From: Brugia malayi
Taxonomy: Eukaryota; Nematoda; Chromadorea; Rhabditida; Onchocercidae
Assembly: GCF_000002995.4 (NCBI RefSeq)
Contig: NW_025062476.1
Location: 2,103,001-2,167,000 of the forward strand
DNA: 64,000 nucleotides
Reading direction: 5' to 3'
A program made the position numbers and the translations under genes. Positions 11,434-24,530 of the stretch are shown here, piece by piece. The notes under the pieces were generated by a model. That model was not told where the DNA came from. It saw only the letters and a list, made by a program, of their open reading frames with translations, and made no database searches. The stretch's first letter is position 1, and each line of letters begins with the position of its first letter.

Positions 11434-11874
11434 GCAAATTACATAGATTCTTTATTTTTTGGGGAAGACTGGGTACAAAGTTTGTGAGAGCGTTCACATT
11501 CCCTACAAGTAAATATATGAATTACAGGTTGAATCATAAGTCATCCATTTCCTGGATATCATATCCCACTCCTATTTCGATTATGACTTGTTAAATTATC
11601 AGTCTTATCATTCTTTAATCCAACGAACACTAAAAACAATGCAAAATATTATTCAAACAAACAATTGAAATAAAATAGAATTGGACGAGATTTTCATACA
11701 AGTTGCATGGTTTGGTACAAGAGCGCTATTGTCTGCGTCTCGGGCGCTGTGGAGAGATGGAGTGGGACTGAAGGTGCGGTAATGTGTTTGAGCATGCGGT
11801 AATGTGTTCGTTTGATAGTCTTTTGTGATCATCGTGTAGGTTACAGTAGATAATATGTGCAGAGAAATGATTTC

Positions 11875-11876
11875 AG
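11875..11876 (+). promoter_or_regulatory. Candidate trans-splice acceptor for TEX2
   Basis: AG of aaatgatttcag, 13 bases before the ATG at 11890. Suitable for spliced-leader addition. Confidence 0.4.
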
Positions 11877-11889
11877 ATTGTGCTGCTCA

Positions 11890-14800
11890 ATGGAATTTAA
11901 TGAAGATAAAAGTAGTACTGGGAAAAGGATGCAGAATACAAGTAGTATGTTTATTATTTCTCTCCATCTCCTCTCTTTGGTTATATTTGATTACTCATCA
12001 AACCTGTCTTGCCATTGTTTACAAAAATTAATGACAGCAAAATAACTTACAACATATTAGTGATTTGGTAGTAAAGTGATGCTAAAAATGCACATTGTCA
12101 TGTGGTTTGTTTAGTTTAGTGACTGTTAAAATAAAGTGAAGAAAATGATGCAGAAACTTTTAACATTCAACTTTTGATTTAAGTCGTGTACGGGTAATTA
12201 GATAATAAAAGTAGGGAAAAGGAAAATGAGAACGGAGGTCAGGACAAGTCATCTGGTGGAGAGATAGGTAGGAAGATTGGAATGAGGTGTCAGAAAAAAG
12301 TTCCAAATTAAATAGTTGTGATAAACTGTTATGGATCAGTTTTTGTTTTCAAAAGTTTTTAATCTTTAGAAATTCCTGCTGTCAAATTCTCAAAAACAAG
12401 AGGACAATCAATATCTCCAGCGTTATCTCGTCACAGCGATGATAGCGGTAAGCACTGAATGTAATACTAAACCATATGAAGACGTGCTAAATTATTGCCA
12501 ATTACCTGGTACTTTCCTTTGGCTTCAATCTCGGTCCATATAAAATTCAACAATTAAGCGGTAATAAACAATTGTATTGTCTTAGACAGTAGATTTGTTG
12601 TATCGTTCGATGAATCAATTTGCGTAAATCAGTTCGATGAGGTAGAAAAAGTTAACAACAAAGGTCAAATTTTCGAACAACCACAGCACTCAAGATCAAG
12701 ATCACAGCAGCTCCTATCGGTTTTATCGGTAAGTTGTAGTATAAATCTACCGTCATTTTTTTACATATATTTTTGCATCCCGATAGTAATCTAAATTTCA
12801 TCACATCTCGAAAAATTTCAATCGCATATGCGTTGTCGATTTCGTATACTTCATCAGTTTTTCAATAGTGTCAAGTCGTTTTTTACATTACTGCTTGATT
12901 TATTAACCGCGTGACTCCACAGTGAATATTGTTTGGGAATCCATAACTTTGCTAATTTAATTCACCATTTTTGTTGATCGATGTTCGACACACTAGTAAT
13001 TTGAAGGAGAAATTTTCAGTTTGCAAAGCCAAAATTTTTTTTAATACGATTAGAAATACAATAAGAAGTAATGTTGTTAGTATTTTAAACTTATTTTTGT
13101 TTTTGAAGGAAACGAAAAGTGAATTTGTAATGTTACTGTTATTTATTTTCCAAGGGGAATTTTCATCTTTTCCCATTTAAACGGTCTTTTCTTTGTGATT
13201 CGTTGTTTGCATGTTTCTACTTGAACATTCAAAATTTACCTATTTATCTGTGTACTATAAAATGTACTCCATTTTGTCGAAGACTCGAATTTAGGACGTC
13301 TTTCTGCTCATTAAAATCTTGGATCTCAAAAGGAAAGATTATCGGTGAGAAATTTAATAGTAAATTATTATCAGATATTCATCACTTTCCATGATGCGCA
13401 ATAAAATACAAATCTTTATTTGAAATTTCATTTCCTTTAATGAACGTCCCGTGGCCTCAAAAATTTTCTGTTTTCACATCGAAAAAGCAGTCTTAGATTT
13501 TTGTGATCATAATCAACTTTATTGGGAGAAGCTAGCTAAATGTATTTTTATTCATTGTAGTATTGATGTTTCACCAACAGTTTTATACGGATTGTCGTTT
13601 AGGTCTTGTTTCTGGAATATTATTTTATTTATGATCATAAGTTATCCAAAAAAAAAAAATTGCATTTAGTTCAGATGCATGATTTCATTCAAAGTCTAAA
13701 CAGCTTTTTGATCCCACTTCTGTTCATTGAATAGATAAAATTGTAGTGTTTTTTGACCTCACCAGTAAAATAGCAAGGTTAGTTACTTTTGCTATCAGAT
13801 TTTTAAAATCTGGAAATGCATTTTTCCTTCAATATTCAATGTTGTTTCAAATTGGGGAGAAAGGTATAAAATGGCCGGAACAAGTAATCTTGATTGCACT
13901 ACACTTAATTTTTTTTTTTTCAGCGAGAAGCAAGTGATTGTGATAGTGACTCGATTGCGTCATGCAGTTCCGAAAGTATAATTGAAAAAACTCCGAAAAA
14001 AAAGTTGCGGTCATCTTCCTCTTCTATCCATGTAATGATTTTTTTGTCTTTTTTAGAACATATAGGCGGTAAATCCAAATTTTCAATTGTTTAAGTTTTT
14101 TATTTTTGTCTTAAATTGTTTTAACTTGACTTATTAATTTGATTTATACACTTTTATGCAGAGAAAGCATAAGTAAATTTTTTTATTGGTGAGGAATAAG
14201 ATCGGGAATAATAGACAGATAATGGATACTATGATTGAGTAATCAGTTTGTATTCTTTCATTTGAAATGGGAGGCTGGTAAATGATAGAATGAATTAAAG
14301 AGAAAAGACTTATTGCAAGATAATGCGATGTGATTATTTTAAGACATTTTCATAAAAATTTTGTAATTAAAATTGCATTCTGTAACTCCAGTTAAAAGTA
14401 TAGCTGTTGACTTGACTCATTGCAACTAGTCGAGCTGAAAAAAGAATTACTATCTCACTTTCCCGAAATATTTGCCGAATATACTGTGATATAACTAATT
14501 ACGATTAAAATATCTTTATCAAAAAATACTGCCTTGATTGCCAAAAAATACTCCTCGTTTCTAATTTTTTTTTTCTTTAATTTTTAATGAATAATTTGAA
14601 AATAGTTTGATTTCCATAGAAATGTTTGAAGTAGTAACTGGGTGCTAGTGAGAGTACAAAGTGTATGTTGTAATGGAAATGTTTTGTTGTGGAATAACGA
14701 ATTGGCAAGAGGTCCGTAACTGAAGAAGGTTTTTTTTAATTTTAATTATAAAACAACATAGAGTTAGAGTTGATCACCTGATTGTCGTTCTTTAAAAACG

Positions 14801-17800
14801 GTTGCAGAAAATTTAGTTAGAATAGGTCTGAATTGTTGTTTGGAAGCGCATAGTTGTAAGTTGGGAGAGGACGAGAGTTTTGAAAAAAATTTTTTTTTTC
14901 GAAACTCGACAGTTTGAGGATAAAGTTATTCTTTCTCTGAAAAGAAAATGCCTGCAGCAATTTTATTGCTGCAAAATAAGTTTCACTATCAACTTGGAAG
15001 GTTTCTAAGATATTACAAATCAAGCCGGAAAGTTTCCCGATACTCTAAAACATTTCAAATAAGTATCTTCATTAGTTGACAGAATTTCAGAAATGCAAAC
15101 GAATATCATCATCAAATTTGGATAATTAGAAATGAATAATGATTTGGTACTATTTATCGAAATATTTTTTCAATTTGACTTTCTTTATTAAAGAAGTACT
15201 TGTTTGGGGTATATTCAAATAAAGCAATTTTGACATTAAAAATTTTTTGTGTTAATTTACTTCAGTTATCATTCATAGGAAATACTAGTAGTTTCAAGGC
15301 ATGGACATTTGAATTGACGTATTTAGATGAAAAAGCACTGAAAAAAAAAAAAGAAAAAGTAAAAAGTATTCAGTTTGATAGCTGTCAATTGCTGATTATT
15401 CTTTTCTGGTCTTTGCAAAGTCCTCAAAGTTGGTAAGGTATTTCGATGGAAGATGGAAGAAGACAAGATGAGGTAGAGGGGAAAATAGGAGAGAGAAAAG
15501 GTTACTTACTGCATTCTCACTGCTTATTAATACTTCTGACCGGATCTTTGAATCTTACTTCAAAAACTAATAAACCAAAAGTCAGCTGAGATAGTTACCG
15601 GTTTTCTGTCATTCACATTTCAGAGCAGAATTTATAATTCTTTTTCAGCAACATGAATTACTTAGTGCAGGAATCAGTGATCGAGGTTCAATTAGTTCCA
15701 TTGATTCATCATTTCGGGCTGACAATGTGTCTCGTCTAAGTGCTATTTTTGATAAGGCTAAAAATAGAGGGCGTCAGCTGGTACATTCACACTCACATAA
15801 GAACAAAAAAGTTACAAGTATGAATTTTAATAGAACATTTAAAATAATAAATTTTCTGTTCAGTGTTGATGAGTGATTCTTTCAAAACAAATTTTATATG
15901 TAGATATATACATAGATTTAATCTTACAACAAATCGAATTCTCAACGTTTATTTTTAGAGAATACTGACTCGATTGAAGAAATCCATCATGAGGTCACTG
16001 TTAGCCAAGATGCACTTTGTGCTGGAGCTGAAGCTGAAATTCAAACTAGGACCTGTACAGAAGCAGAATCACCTCCTTCAAATATGGTGTGTTATTTTCT
16101 TTTGTCGTTTTGAGAAAAAAGTTTCATTATTTGATATTTAAGCTCCTATTTATTGTGTTGAACAATTTGGCCTTATCTGGCTGGAATTCCTTGTTTTATG
16201 GTTTTTTTTTTAAAAAAAAAAAAAAAAAAACTTAGTAACAGCAAATAATACATGCGCAAAAATCGGATTTCTTCTAGAATCCACTCACTCAGTCATCATC
16301 GTTTTTCGACTGGTTTCATGCGTTTAAAGTCGCTGGTGGCGAAAGGAATAAAGTTGTGAAATCTGAGCAACCGTGGATGTTTCAGGTTTTGATCAAGAGG
16401 TGTATTATACTTTTATTGCAATGCAGATGTGTTACTTCACAATTAGAGGCTTCTATATGGTTAAATTGTTATGTTATGGATTAACAGCAATTCAGCTAAC
16501 AAAAGATTAAGCTAAATGGCGTAGCGGCTAATGACTGAGGTCTTTTTTACCAAATTTATGTTATACCGTCCACTGATAGCGGAAATATGCCTGCAACGAG
16601 GATGTGACAAGCCCAGGATATTATTGTAAGAATAAACATAATATGCATTATTACATTTATACGAACTGGAATCACTAATTTGTCATTTCAGGCATCAAAT
16701 TTTGCCTTTTTTACGACATCGCGTCCTTTCTTCGTTTCTACTTCTTGCACTCTCGATTCTTTCTCCTGGTTTGCTTATTTATTTTTAATTTAATTTCCAT
16801 TGTTAGGTAATATATCGTCTGATTATATATCTCTTTGAGAATGAATAAAAATGTTTTTCTATATGCATTTATTCTTATAGCACTTTAGAATTCCCGAAAA
16901 TTCCAGGAATTGTAGGAATGATTTTTGAGATTTACATGTGTTTCAATTCTTGCATTAATTTGTTTTTTTCAGGTTTTATAAGTGGTTTTCTTTGGGGTTT
17001 GTACATGTCCTTTCTGTGCTTTCTATATTTTTTTGTATCTGGACCAGTGAATGAGAATCATCCTGTACATAGCGATGTTGTTTTGAATATATTGGACGAG
17101 TTTAAGGAACAGAAAACATCACGAAACAAAGTTTATAAGGTTGGCTCTTCATTATTTCTTTTGTATGTATATTCACTGACTTCATGTGAGATGTTTTTTC
17201 TTTCATTTTATTTGTTTCTGTTTGACTAGTGACCGCTTAATTAACAACATTTTTGTCGATTTTTCTTTTTTGCGTTTTCTCATTTATTGTGGTCCTATTA
17301 TCCGTCTTCGATTGTTTATTACTATAGTTCATGTTTGATAGCATATTTTTTAGTACAAATTCCATTTTATGTTTTACTACGCGCATTTTACGGTTAAAAT
17401 AATTTCGTATTGATCTAGTAAATAGATCAATTTACTGAAATTAATAGAACTGATTCACCAGGTGTCTACCGATTGTGATGTTGCTTAAGTTTTTTTTTTT
17501 CCTAGTCTTTCTCGCAGAGCTGTAGTTAGCACATAGCTTGTTTCATCAGTTTTTTTCCATATTAAGCAACTGTTTAGTTAGCAATTGGCAATTCTTAACA
17601 ATGTTTTGTTATGCTGGTAGCGACTTTGTGATAATTTTATTCTGGGATTATTTACAAAAAAAAATAAGGTGACTTGTATAGGGCTGGATGAATGAACTTC
17701 GTGGAAAGTACGATTCTTCGACTTATCATGTAAATAATGCTCAGACGGTGCTTGTACGTCTTGATGGTAATTTACTGCGCATTTCACGACCGGAACGAGC

Positions 17801-20800
17801 TGTGCTCAAGCATGCTTTTCACACTGATCCAACATTAACAGAGGCAGAACCAACAATTTCGAGTCAAAGTATATACAATTTAACAGGAGCCATGGTAATG
17901 TGAATATTTTTATAAATTCGGTTTATATTTCCTTTATTATTCTTGGCGGATGGTTCAAATTCATATGTTTAGGTCACGTTGCGACCTAAACGTTTGGCAA
18001 AAAGACGGTGGTGGAGTCGTAAGTATCCTATACATATTCGCTTAGCTTCTAGAGATAGCGAAATATCGACGTTTCCATTACTTCGAAGGTCACTTTCTGT
18101 GAATGAAACAATCGAATTAGTGAAATCTGCATCATCCAGCGGCGAAGAATGTGATAACAATGAATGGAAGCTAGTTGAAAAGAGAAGAAAGAAAATAAGG
18201 TTGATGATTTATTAGCAGGAAAAGTTGAGGTCCTTAAATTGTAGGTTTTATAAATTATATAATGATCTAATGCTTTATATAATGTATAATGCTTTTTGTG
18301 ATTCTTAGGGTACTCAATATTAAATTAAACTAAATTTATTAGATTTTATTCAAACTCTTACAACTTTTCAGTTTACTCTTTTCACATGACGCATGGTAGA
18401 GCTAATTGTTACTTATAATTTTATAATTTATAAAAGCCAATCACGTACTTACTATTTATGTTTTTTTGGTCAGTTGTTTTCAATGCCATTTCCTTGCAAC
18501 AATATTTCTATGCTTATTGCATGAATGTTCGTTTTAAGATCACCAGAATCAATAAAAACAATGTATAAGAATGATATGAAACATCCTTCACAGGAAAACT
18601 TAGATGAAAATTCGCGTATGTCTTTTTTTCTGCTCTTAATATTCCTCTATAGATAGATATTATATTCTAGGTGACCTGTCTAATCAATTAAAATGCTTGG
18701 TAACAATGCTGCTGTGTATATAGCATATCTATGCATCGACCTGATTGCATAATCATTTGACCATACTATTACTATAAACAATTGTTGAACCTTCTAATAT
18801 TAGTCAGATTGAACTGCTTCATCTATGCATTAACATGTTTTGACATTTTTAAGCTTTTTTTTTTTTTCAAGCGTTTAGTAGTTTTCTAGGTTGAACTTTG
18901 TTGAATTAAAAGAGAAGTGCATAATTTGCTGAAGTCCATGTATTTTGAAATAATATTGTTTTTTTGCAGAATATATGCCTTGTTCAGAAAGTGGCGAAGA
19001 AAATCCAGAAAATATTAGTTCATGTTCTGTTGCTTTTGGGAATAATCGCAGCAAAGGTTTAAGCAGAAGTCGAAGTCTGTACTTCTTTGTTCGTAGTGCT
19101 AGGGAAAAAGAACGCTGGTTTCACCGGTAATTTTCACTGCTTTTAATATCGCTTATAACTTTAAAAAATTGTATTATAGCTTTAAAAAATGTAGTTTTTA
19201 TAGTTTTAAAATATATATACATATGTGATTATCACTTGTTATAAGAGTAGAGAGTATTACGGAAATTGCATGAGAGCTGACATGCACCTATGTTTGTCCA
19301 GTACTGCTAGTAGTGTATTTGGACACTCTGGAATATTTTAAGTTTCATATTTTACCAGACAGCTTTTCTGGTAATAATACAGCGAATTGATAGATATTTC
19401 CATTACTTCAAATGCCATGATTAAATTATTATAGATTACGAGAAGCATGCAGTCAGTGCAGTACGGGAACTGCAGATGCAGAAGCAACGGTCAATTTAGA
19501 CAATTTTTTTGTTTTGAATTTATAAACATCCTTGTAAAACCTAGTTTGATCGTTATATGACTAGATAAAATGGAAGAAGTAATTTCTAACAATAATCAAG
19601 ATTTGAGAGTTTCAACTGAATAAAGCCAAACAGCCCGAACGGCCGAAAAAATAATCTTGATTTATATGGATGCAGATCAGTTGACGAATAGATAGTTCTG
19701 TAAATGATCCATTTCTGAAAAGATTGTTATATAACTGGCTATAATAAAGGATTGAATAGAACAGTCAATATAAAAAAATAGTGTTACAGCTTCTAAGAAG
19801 TGACGTGAAGGAAGTTTTACCAGATCGTCGGTTTTCACTTCCGCTATCAGCTGTGAATCCAGATTCGTTGAAATTGAGTTTGGAGTATTTTCTTTACATC
19901 AGCAATCGTGTGCAGTTCAATAAGTATGAATCTTTTATACTTTTTTAAATTTTTTAAAGTGAATTTTTTTTTTTTGTGACTTTTTGACTTTTTTTTTGGA
20001 AATCTAACTGTTTCCATTCCTATCTAGATGTATTGATGAAGTTCTTAAAACTTTACACGGGGAAAACAAGAAGCAAACCGATGGCAATGTTGTATATATG
20101 GATTTGGGACGCAACAAATGGTATCCTGGAAAAGCTGATACTAGCCCACAGCTTGTTATGTCTGTAAATGCTTTAGCTGCTAGGTTCGAGTTTGATCTCT
20201 TTTTGTGGCATTCGATTCTTTGACATTATTAATCATTTTATTATAAATATCTGTATATGACGTAAAAAAGTATTTCCAAGAAAGTGATTATTTCTGATAG
20301 CTCAATCAAACTTGAAAAATATATTTCAGAATATTTTATGATTTTTGTCGAGATGCATATTGGTGCAAGCAGGTGCAAAACAAAATTCAATCTAAATTAG
20401 CTACTCTTAATGTTAGTTTACGATCCCTCCAAAATATTTTTTATGTGAAGTGTACGGTATTGAAAACTGTTTGTTGAAAATTAATATATTTTGTACGCTA
20501 ATCATTGTGAATTGCTTACTATATTTTTGAAATTACTGCAAAAAAATTGGAAAGGGAAATCAAAAAAGCCACAAAAATTGAGTTAGATGAATTTATTAAA
20601 ACCAAACTAAGGATTGGTGTAAAAAGAACTGCTTAAATGTTCGTTTTTCTGACTGGTTTTGATTCTATAAAAATTCCCACTTCAGTTGGAATTTAAAATT
20701 GGTATTTTTGGTAATTAAGGTTTTTTTTTTTCTTTTTATGTTCGTTTAAATAGTTTTGCTGTTTGCTTTCAGTTGCCATACTTTATCGAAACTCTGGAAC

Positions 20801-22264
20801 TTTCAAATTTGGATTTAGGCACTACGCCACCTGAAATTGTTGCTGTCCACTCACCTGTTCTAGATGATTGGGGGCTTTGGATCGATTTTGAGGTATTCTA
20901 CTCTACCGATGAAATTTAATTGTAATTCTAGTGATGCGAGTGAGAAATCCAATTGTAAATATAGACATTGGCGAATTTCTGCATATCCACTTATGTTCAG
21001 TAATTTTTTATTGAAAAATGCTACTGAACTAAATTTTAATTATCTGTGGAAGAACTAAAAGTATATCAATAACGTTGCAGTTAGAAATATATTTTTGTTT
21101 TAGTTGAAGTATCGCGGTAAAATACATTTGACATTGGAAACAAAAGTTAATTTAATGAAATTGAAAGAGGGCATGCACAAGAATGGAGTGTGCAGAGAGG
21201 TATTGTTTTAATTTCATATCGCATTTGAATGTTCAGATAGTATTAAATTAAATGAAGCAGTTTTTTGACTTCAGGTTAGCAAAAAAAAGACCCCGATACG
21301 GATTCATCACTATTCTGACTCTGATTTGCCAGAATCACCCGAAAATAGTCCAGATGAAGATTTTGGCTCAAAAATGGAGAAGTTAGTTGTTTTTTTTTTT
21401 TTTTTTTTTCGGAATATCAAGATTAGATCTGTTATTAGTAATATCAATTCCTATAGTATCGGCTAGATTACACATACTGTTTTAAAATCTATGTTTTGCA
21501 GGACTCAGGTTGTCAAGGAAAGTACAGGCAAAAAATTACTGAACGTGGTCGATAAAATAGCTAGCAGTAATATATTCCAAGGTGCTTCCGAATTCCGACC
21601 TGTAAAAAAGGTTTTTTTTTTTTCTGCGTGTAGGCTCAAGTTAGTTAATAACTTTTCCATTTCTAGTTTCAATTTTTTTTTTTTTTAATATAGTATATCG
21701 TATTTATTATCTGTTATACTTAATGTACTATTTTTCCGAACAGTAAACATTCGAGACTTTCCTTTTTTCCTTCGTCATTTATCTACGTTCATGATTCTCT
21801 TGTTTCCAGTAGGCGAACTTGGAACTACTACACTGAAAGTATTTATTGCAATTTAGATGATGGAGGGTATATCATCGACTCGTTTATTACTAAATGTTGA
21901 TGTAATACGCTTAGAAGGCACTATGACAATTAATATTCCACCACCTCCTTCTGATAGACTCTGGTAAGTATTCTTATTCATCAGGTTAGCAGTTTAATTT
22001 TTGTTGAATCTCATCTGTAATGTTTACTTTCAGGATCTTTAGATTGATAATTTCAGGTATGCATTCCGTACTCCGCCGGAACTTTCTATCAGAAGTGTTC
22101 CACAAGTCGGCGATAGATTGGTGGATATGAGTACTGTTTCAAGCTGGATTGAAAATAAGCTTCGTTTATTGTTAGAGAAAAATTTGGTCTGTCCAAATAT
22201 GGACGATCTGATCGTTCCTGTAATGAGTGGTAATGAACTTTTAAATGGTGGTTATAATTGTTGA
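11890..22264 (+). CDS. TEX2: TEX2-like SMP-domain lipid-transfer protein of the ER
   Basis: I could join 23 exons in phase to about 963 residues: 11890-11941, 12370-12447, 12586-12728, 13924-14031, 15649-15817, 15959-16086, 16278-16399, 16692-16768, 16973-17139, 17682-17894, 17973-18199, 18539-18615, 18970-19126, 19435-19489, 19790-19923, 20028-20183, 20330-20411, 20773-20892, 21104-21199, 21275-21381, 21502-21610, 21857-21963, 22057-22264. Residues 1-265 are Ser-rich and low in conservation. Residues about 270-312 form two adjacent hydrophobic segments (SSFLLLALSIL, then GFLWGLYMSFLCFLYFFV), an ER membrane hairpin. About 345-590 hold a PH-like region (GWMNELRGKYDSSTYH, LYFFVRSAREKERWFHRL). 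About 590-963 hold the SMP domain, with LNLPYFIETLELSNLDLG, WGLWIDFELKYRG, and the late motif VDVIRLEGTMTINIPPPPSDRLWYAF, then NMDDLIVPVM. TEX2 proteins move lipid at membrane contact sites. The donor after exon 14 (acg|gtcaat) is weak, so that junction is the least certain. Confidence 0.9.
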
Positions 22265-24530
22265 GTAATTTGGTTATCTCATCTTGGAATCTAGCTTTAT
22301 GACATAGGGATTTTTCTTTCATCCTATCGAGGAAATATGTAGACAATTTATTTAATCGAGTGATGCAAAATTTTATGAAGTTTTTTGTAGGTTTATATTT
22401 TTATTGTATTTTGAAATTGTGCTTTATTGGTGTTTTTTCATCCATTTCACTTCTTCCGTTTCAGTCTTGAATTTTGTTTTTCTTTTATTGTCCAGACTGC
22501 TATATTTTACGGATATATTTGAATTAATGCAGGTAGTAGCCATAAAATAATTTTAATTTGTGTTCCAGAATTTGTAAAGTTTTGAGAAATTCTACTTTCT
22601 TTGAGATATGTAAATTTCTTGCTAAATTTATAGAATGTTTTCAGTATTGTGTGCTTTCAGACTTTCAAAAATATATCAAATGACATTTGACATTTGTCTA
22701 TATTATTTTTACTTTTTATATGCAAGCTTTTTGCATATTTCGTATCTATGATCTTCTTAGTGTCTGCTTGGCTATTTTTGATCGTTTTCTTTGTTTTTAA
22801 TCTTTTTTTTTTTTTTTTTTTTGCTTCCTCAATTTTTATTCAAAATTATTTCATTTTCATTCAGCTTGATTATAGATTTATAGATTTCTTGATTATAGAT
22901 ATCTTCTAAAGCTGTTTGGCCTCATGCAACATAACATTCAACTTTTAAATAAAAATTTTTTAAATTTGATCTTGTTTAATGCTATTTATATTTCAGTGTT
23001 ATTTGTCACTTTTCGATAGATCCTTTAATGGTTAAGGTGCCTAGAGCTACAAGCAATTTCTGCATTCTGAAATTTGTCCTCAAGAAATTATTTGTAAACT
23101 TACATGGTTATATGAATATTAGGTAGGTTTTCTTAATAAAAGCTCTTTAGTTTATTCCCTTGACCTATACGAAGTATTACTTTGAATATGATTTGACAGT
23201 AATCTAATTTGAATCTGAAATGTAGAATGCAAAGAACTGTTTCTGTTTCTGTAGATAGTAATAATGGATTGAGATGGTATGTTTCCGTTGCTGTATCTTT
23301 TGCATTTAAACTAAATAATGACTGTTCAACACTGAACACTTTTATTTTTATTTTTTTTTTTTTTATTTTTCTGAAAGTTTTTATGGAAACAAAGTTTGCT
23401 AATACAATTAACTGGAAAAAAAAGAAAGTGTGAAATTATAATTGTTAGAATAAACAGATATCTCAACTTGTTAATACACCTTCGAAAGGATTGAAACCAT
23501 ATTCATCTTCATCCATCCTAAAATTTAAATTGCAAAATGTTTTGCAGAAAAATTAGCAGACAAAGTTTGTACCTTGTGATTTATCTAATTTAGATACAGT
23601 ATTGGCTATGATAATAAATAGATTAGTTAACTGAGGCTTAAAAGCGAAAGCTTTATTTCTTTGTGCTAAAGAAATAAAGCATTTCTGATGAAGGTGATAA
23701 GTGATTGAAATTAATCATTTAACAGCGTTATCTTGAATATTACCTAGAATTATCATAGTGATAAATAATATAAGATTTGACTCAAATTGAATCATCTCAA
23801 TTGTTTGATCATTCCTTATTTACTGATAATAATTGCTAATTTCATTTTCATTCCAGTACTGTTTACTTTTGTTATTCTCAAATTATCAATGCCTATTTTT
23901 GTCTGTTTACATCTTTCTTTTCTTTTTCTATTTTTATTTGAAAGGAAGAAAGAGAAAAAAAAAAATAGTGCTTAAAAAAATAAGACAAACATGATGAAGC
24001 AATCCTTATAACAGCAGCATAAAGTTCCACTTATTATTAAATTTGTTGTTCCTTTAAAAGCTCTACATCTGTATTTCTCCTTTTGATAAATCTTCTCAAC
24101 ACACCACATCAGAGGTGATAAACTTGGTGATGCTTCAATTAATGATGGTATTTTATCTGCGCAACCAACCTAAAATGATTATTGGATCGGATTATGTTGA
24201 TAAATGTATTTCATTATCCTATCAAGATTTTATATTTTATTTATTTATTTTTGGAATATATGTCAGAAATTACAATATTATTATTTTGATCATTTGAAAT
24301 GATTATTCATGAAATAATAGTATGTGATTGTACTTATGATGATGATGATGATGATGACATATAAGTAGATAGATTTTACTTTAAGTAAGGAATAGAATAT
24401 AAGATGAAATGAAAGATTTTCAAAATCAAAAAAAAAAAAATTCTTTTGAATTTCATAGTTAATTTTTATAAAATCAAAAATTTTAATCTTGATTTTAATC
24501 TTTTTAATTTTAATCTTTATTCATAAAATC
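22265..24530. other. Convergent intergenic region between TEX2 and the Cys-rich gene
   Basis: About 2.3 kb with no exon I could support on either strand. It has long T and A runs (22803-22822, 23349-23364, 24428-24440) and a short (gat)n tract at 24336-24357. Open frames here are short, low-complexity and unlinked by splice sites. Confidence 0.6.

Larger units (their letters stand above)
11424..11889. promoter_or_regulatory. Divergent (bidirectional) promoter region MRPL27 / TEX2
   Basis: 466 bases between two divergent start codons. The part 11700-11830 is markedly more GC-rich than its surroundings (gcgctattgtctgcgtctcg) and carries a 14-base direct repeat tgcggtaatgtgtt at 11775-11788 and 11795-11808, spaced 20 bases start to start. 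This is where shared control elements would be expected. No TATA-like box is obvious. Confidence 0.5.

Noticed and set aside
16514..16600. tRNA-like A box (tggcgtagcgg)
   Set aside because: The A-box match is good but no B box (ggttcgaatcc type) follows within tRNA distance and no cloverleaf can be drawn; it lies in a TEX2 intron.
16918..16972. ATG frame in the TEX2 intron before the second membrane segment
   Set aside because: The T-rich stretch is the polypyrimidine tract of the acceptor at 16972; the exon from 16692-16768 joins in phase to give a continuous hydrophobic hairpin.
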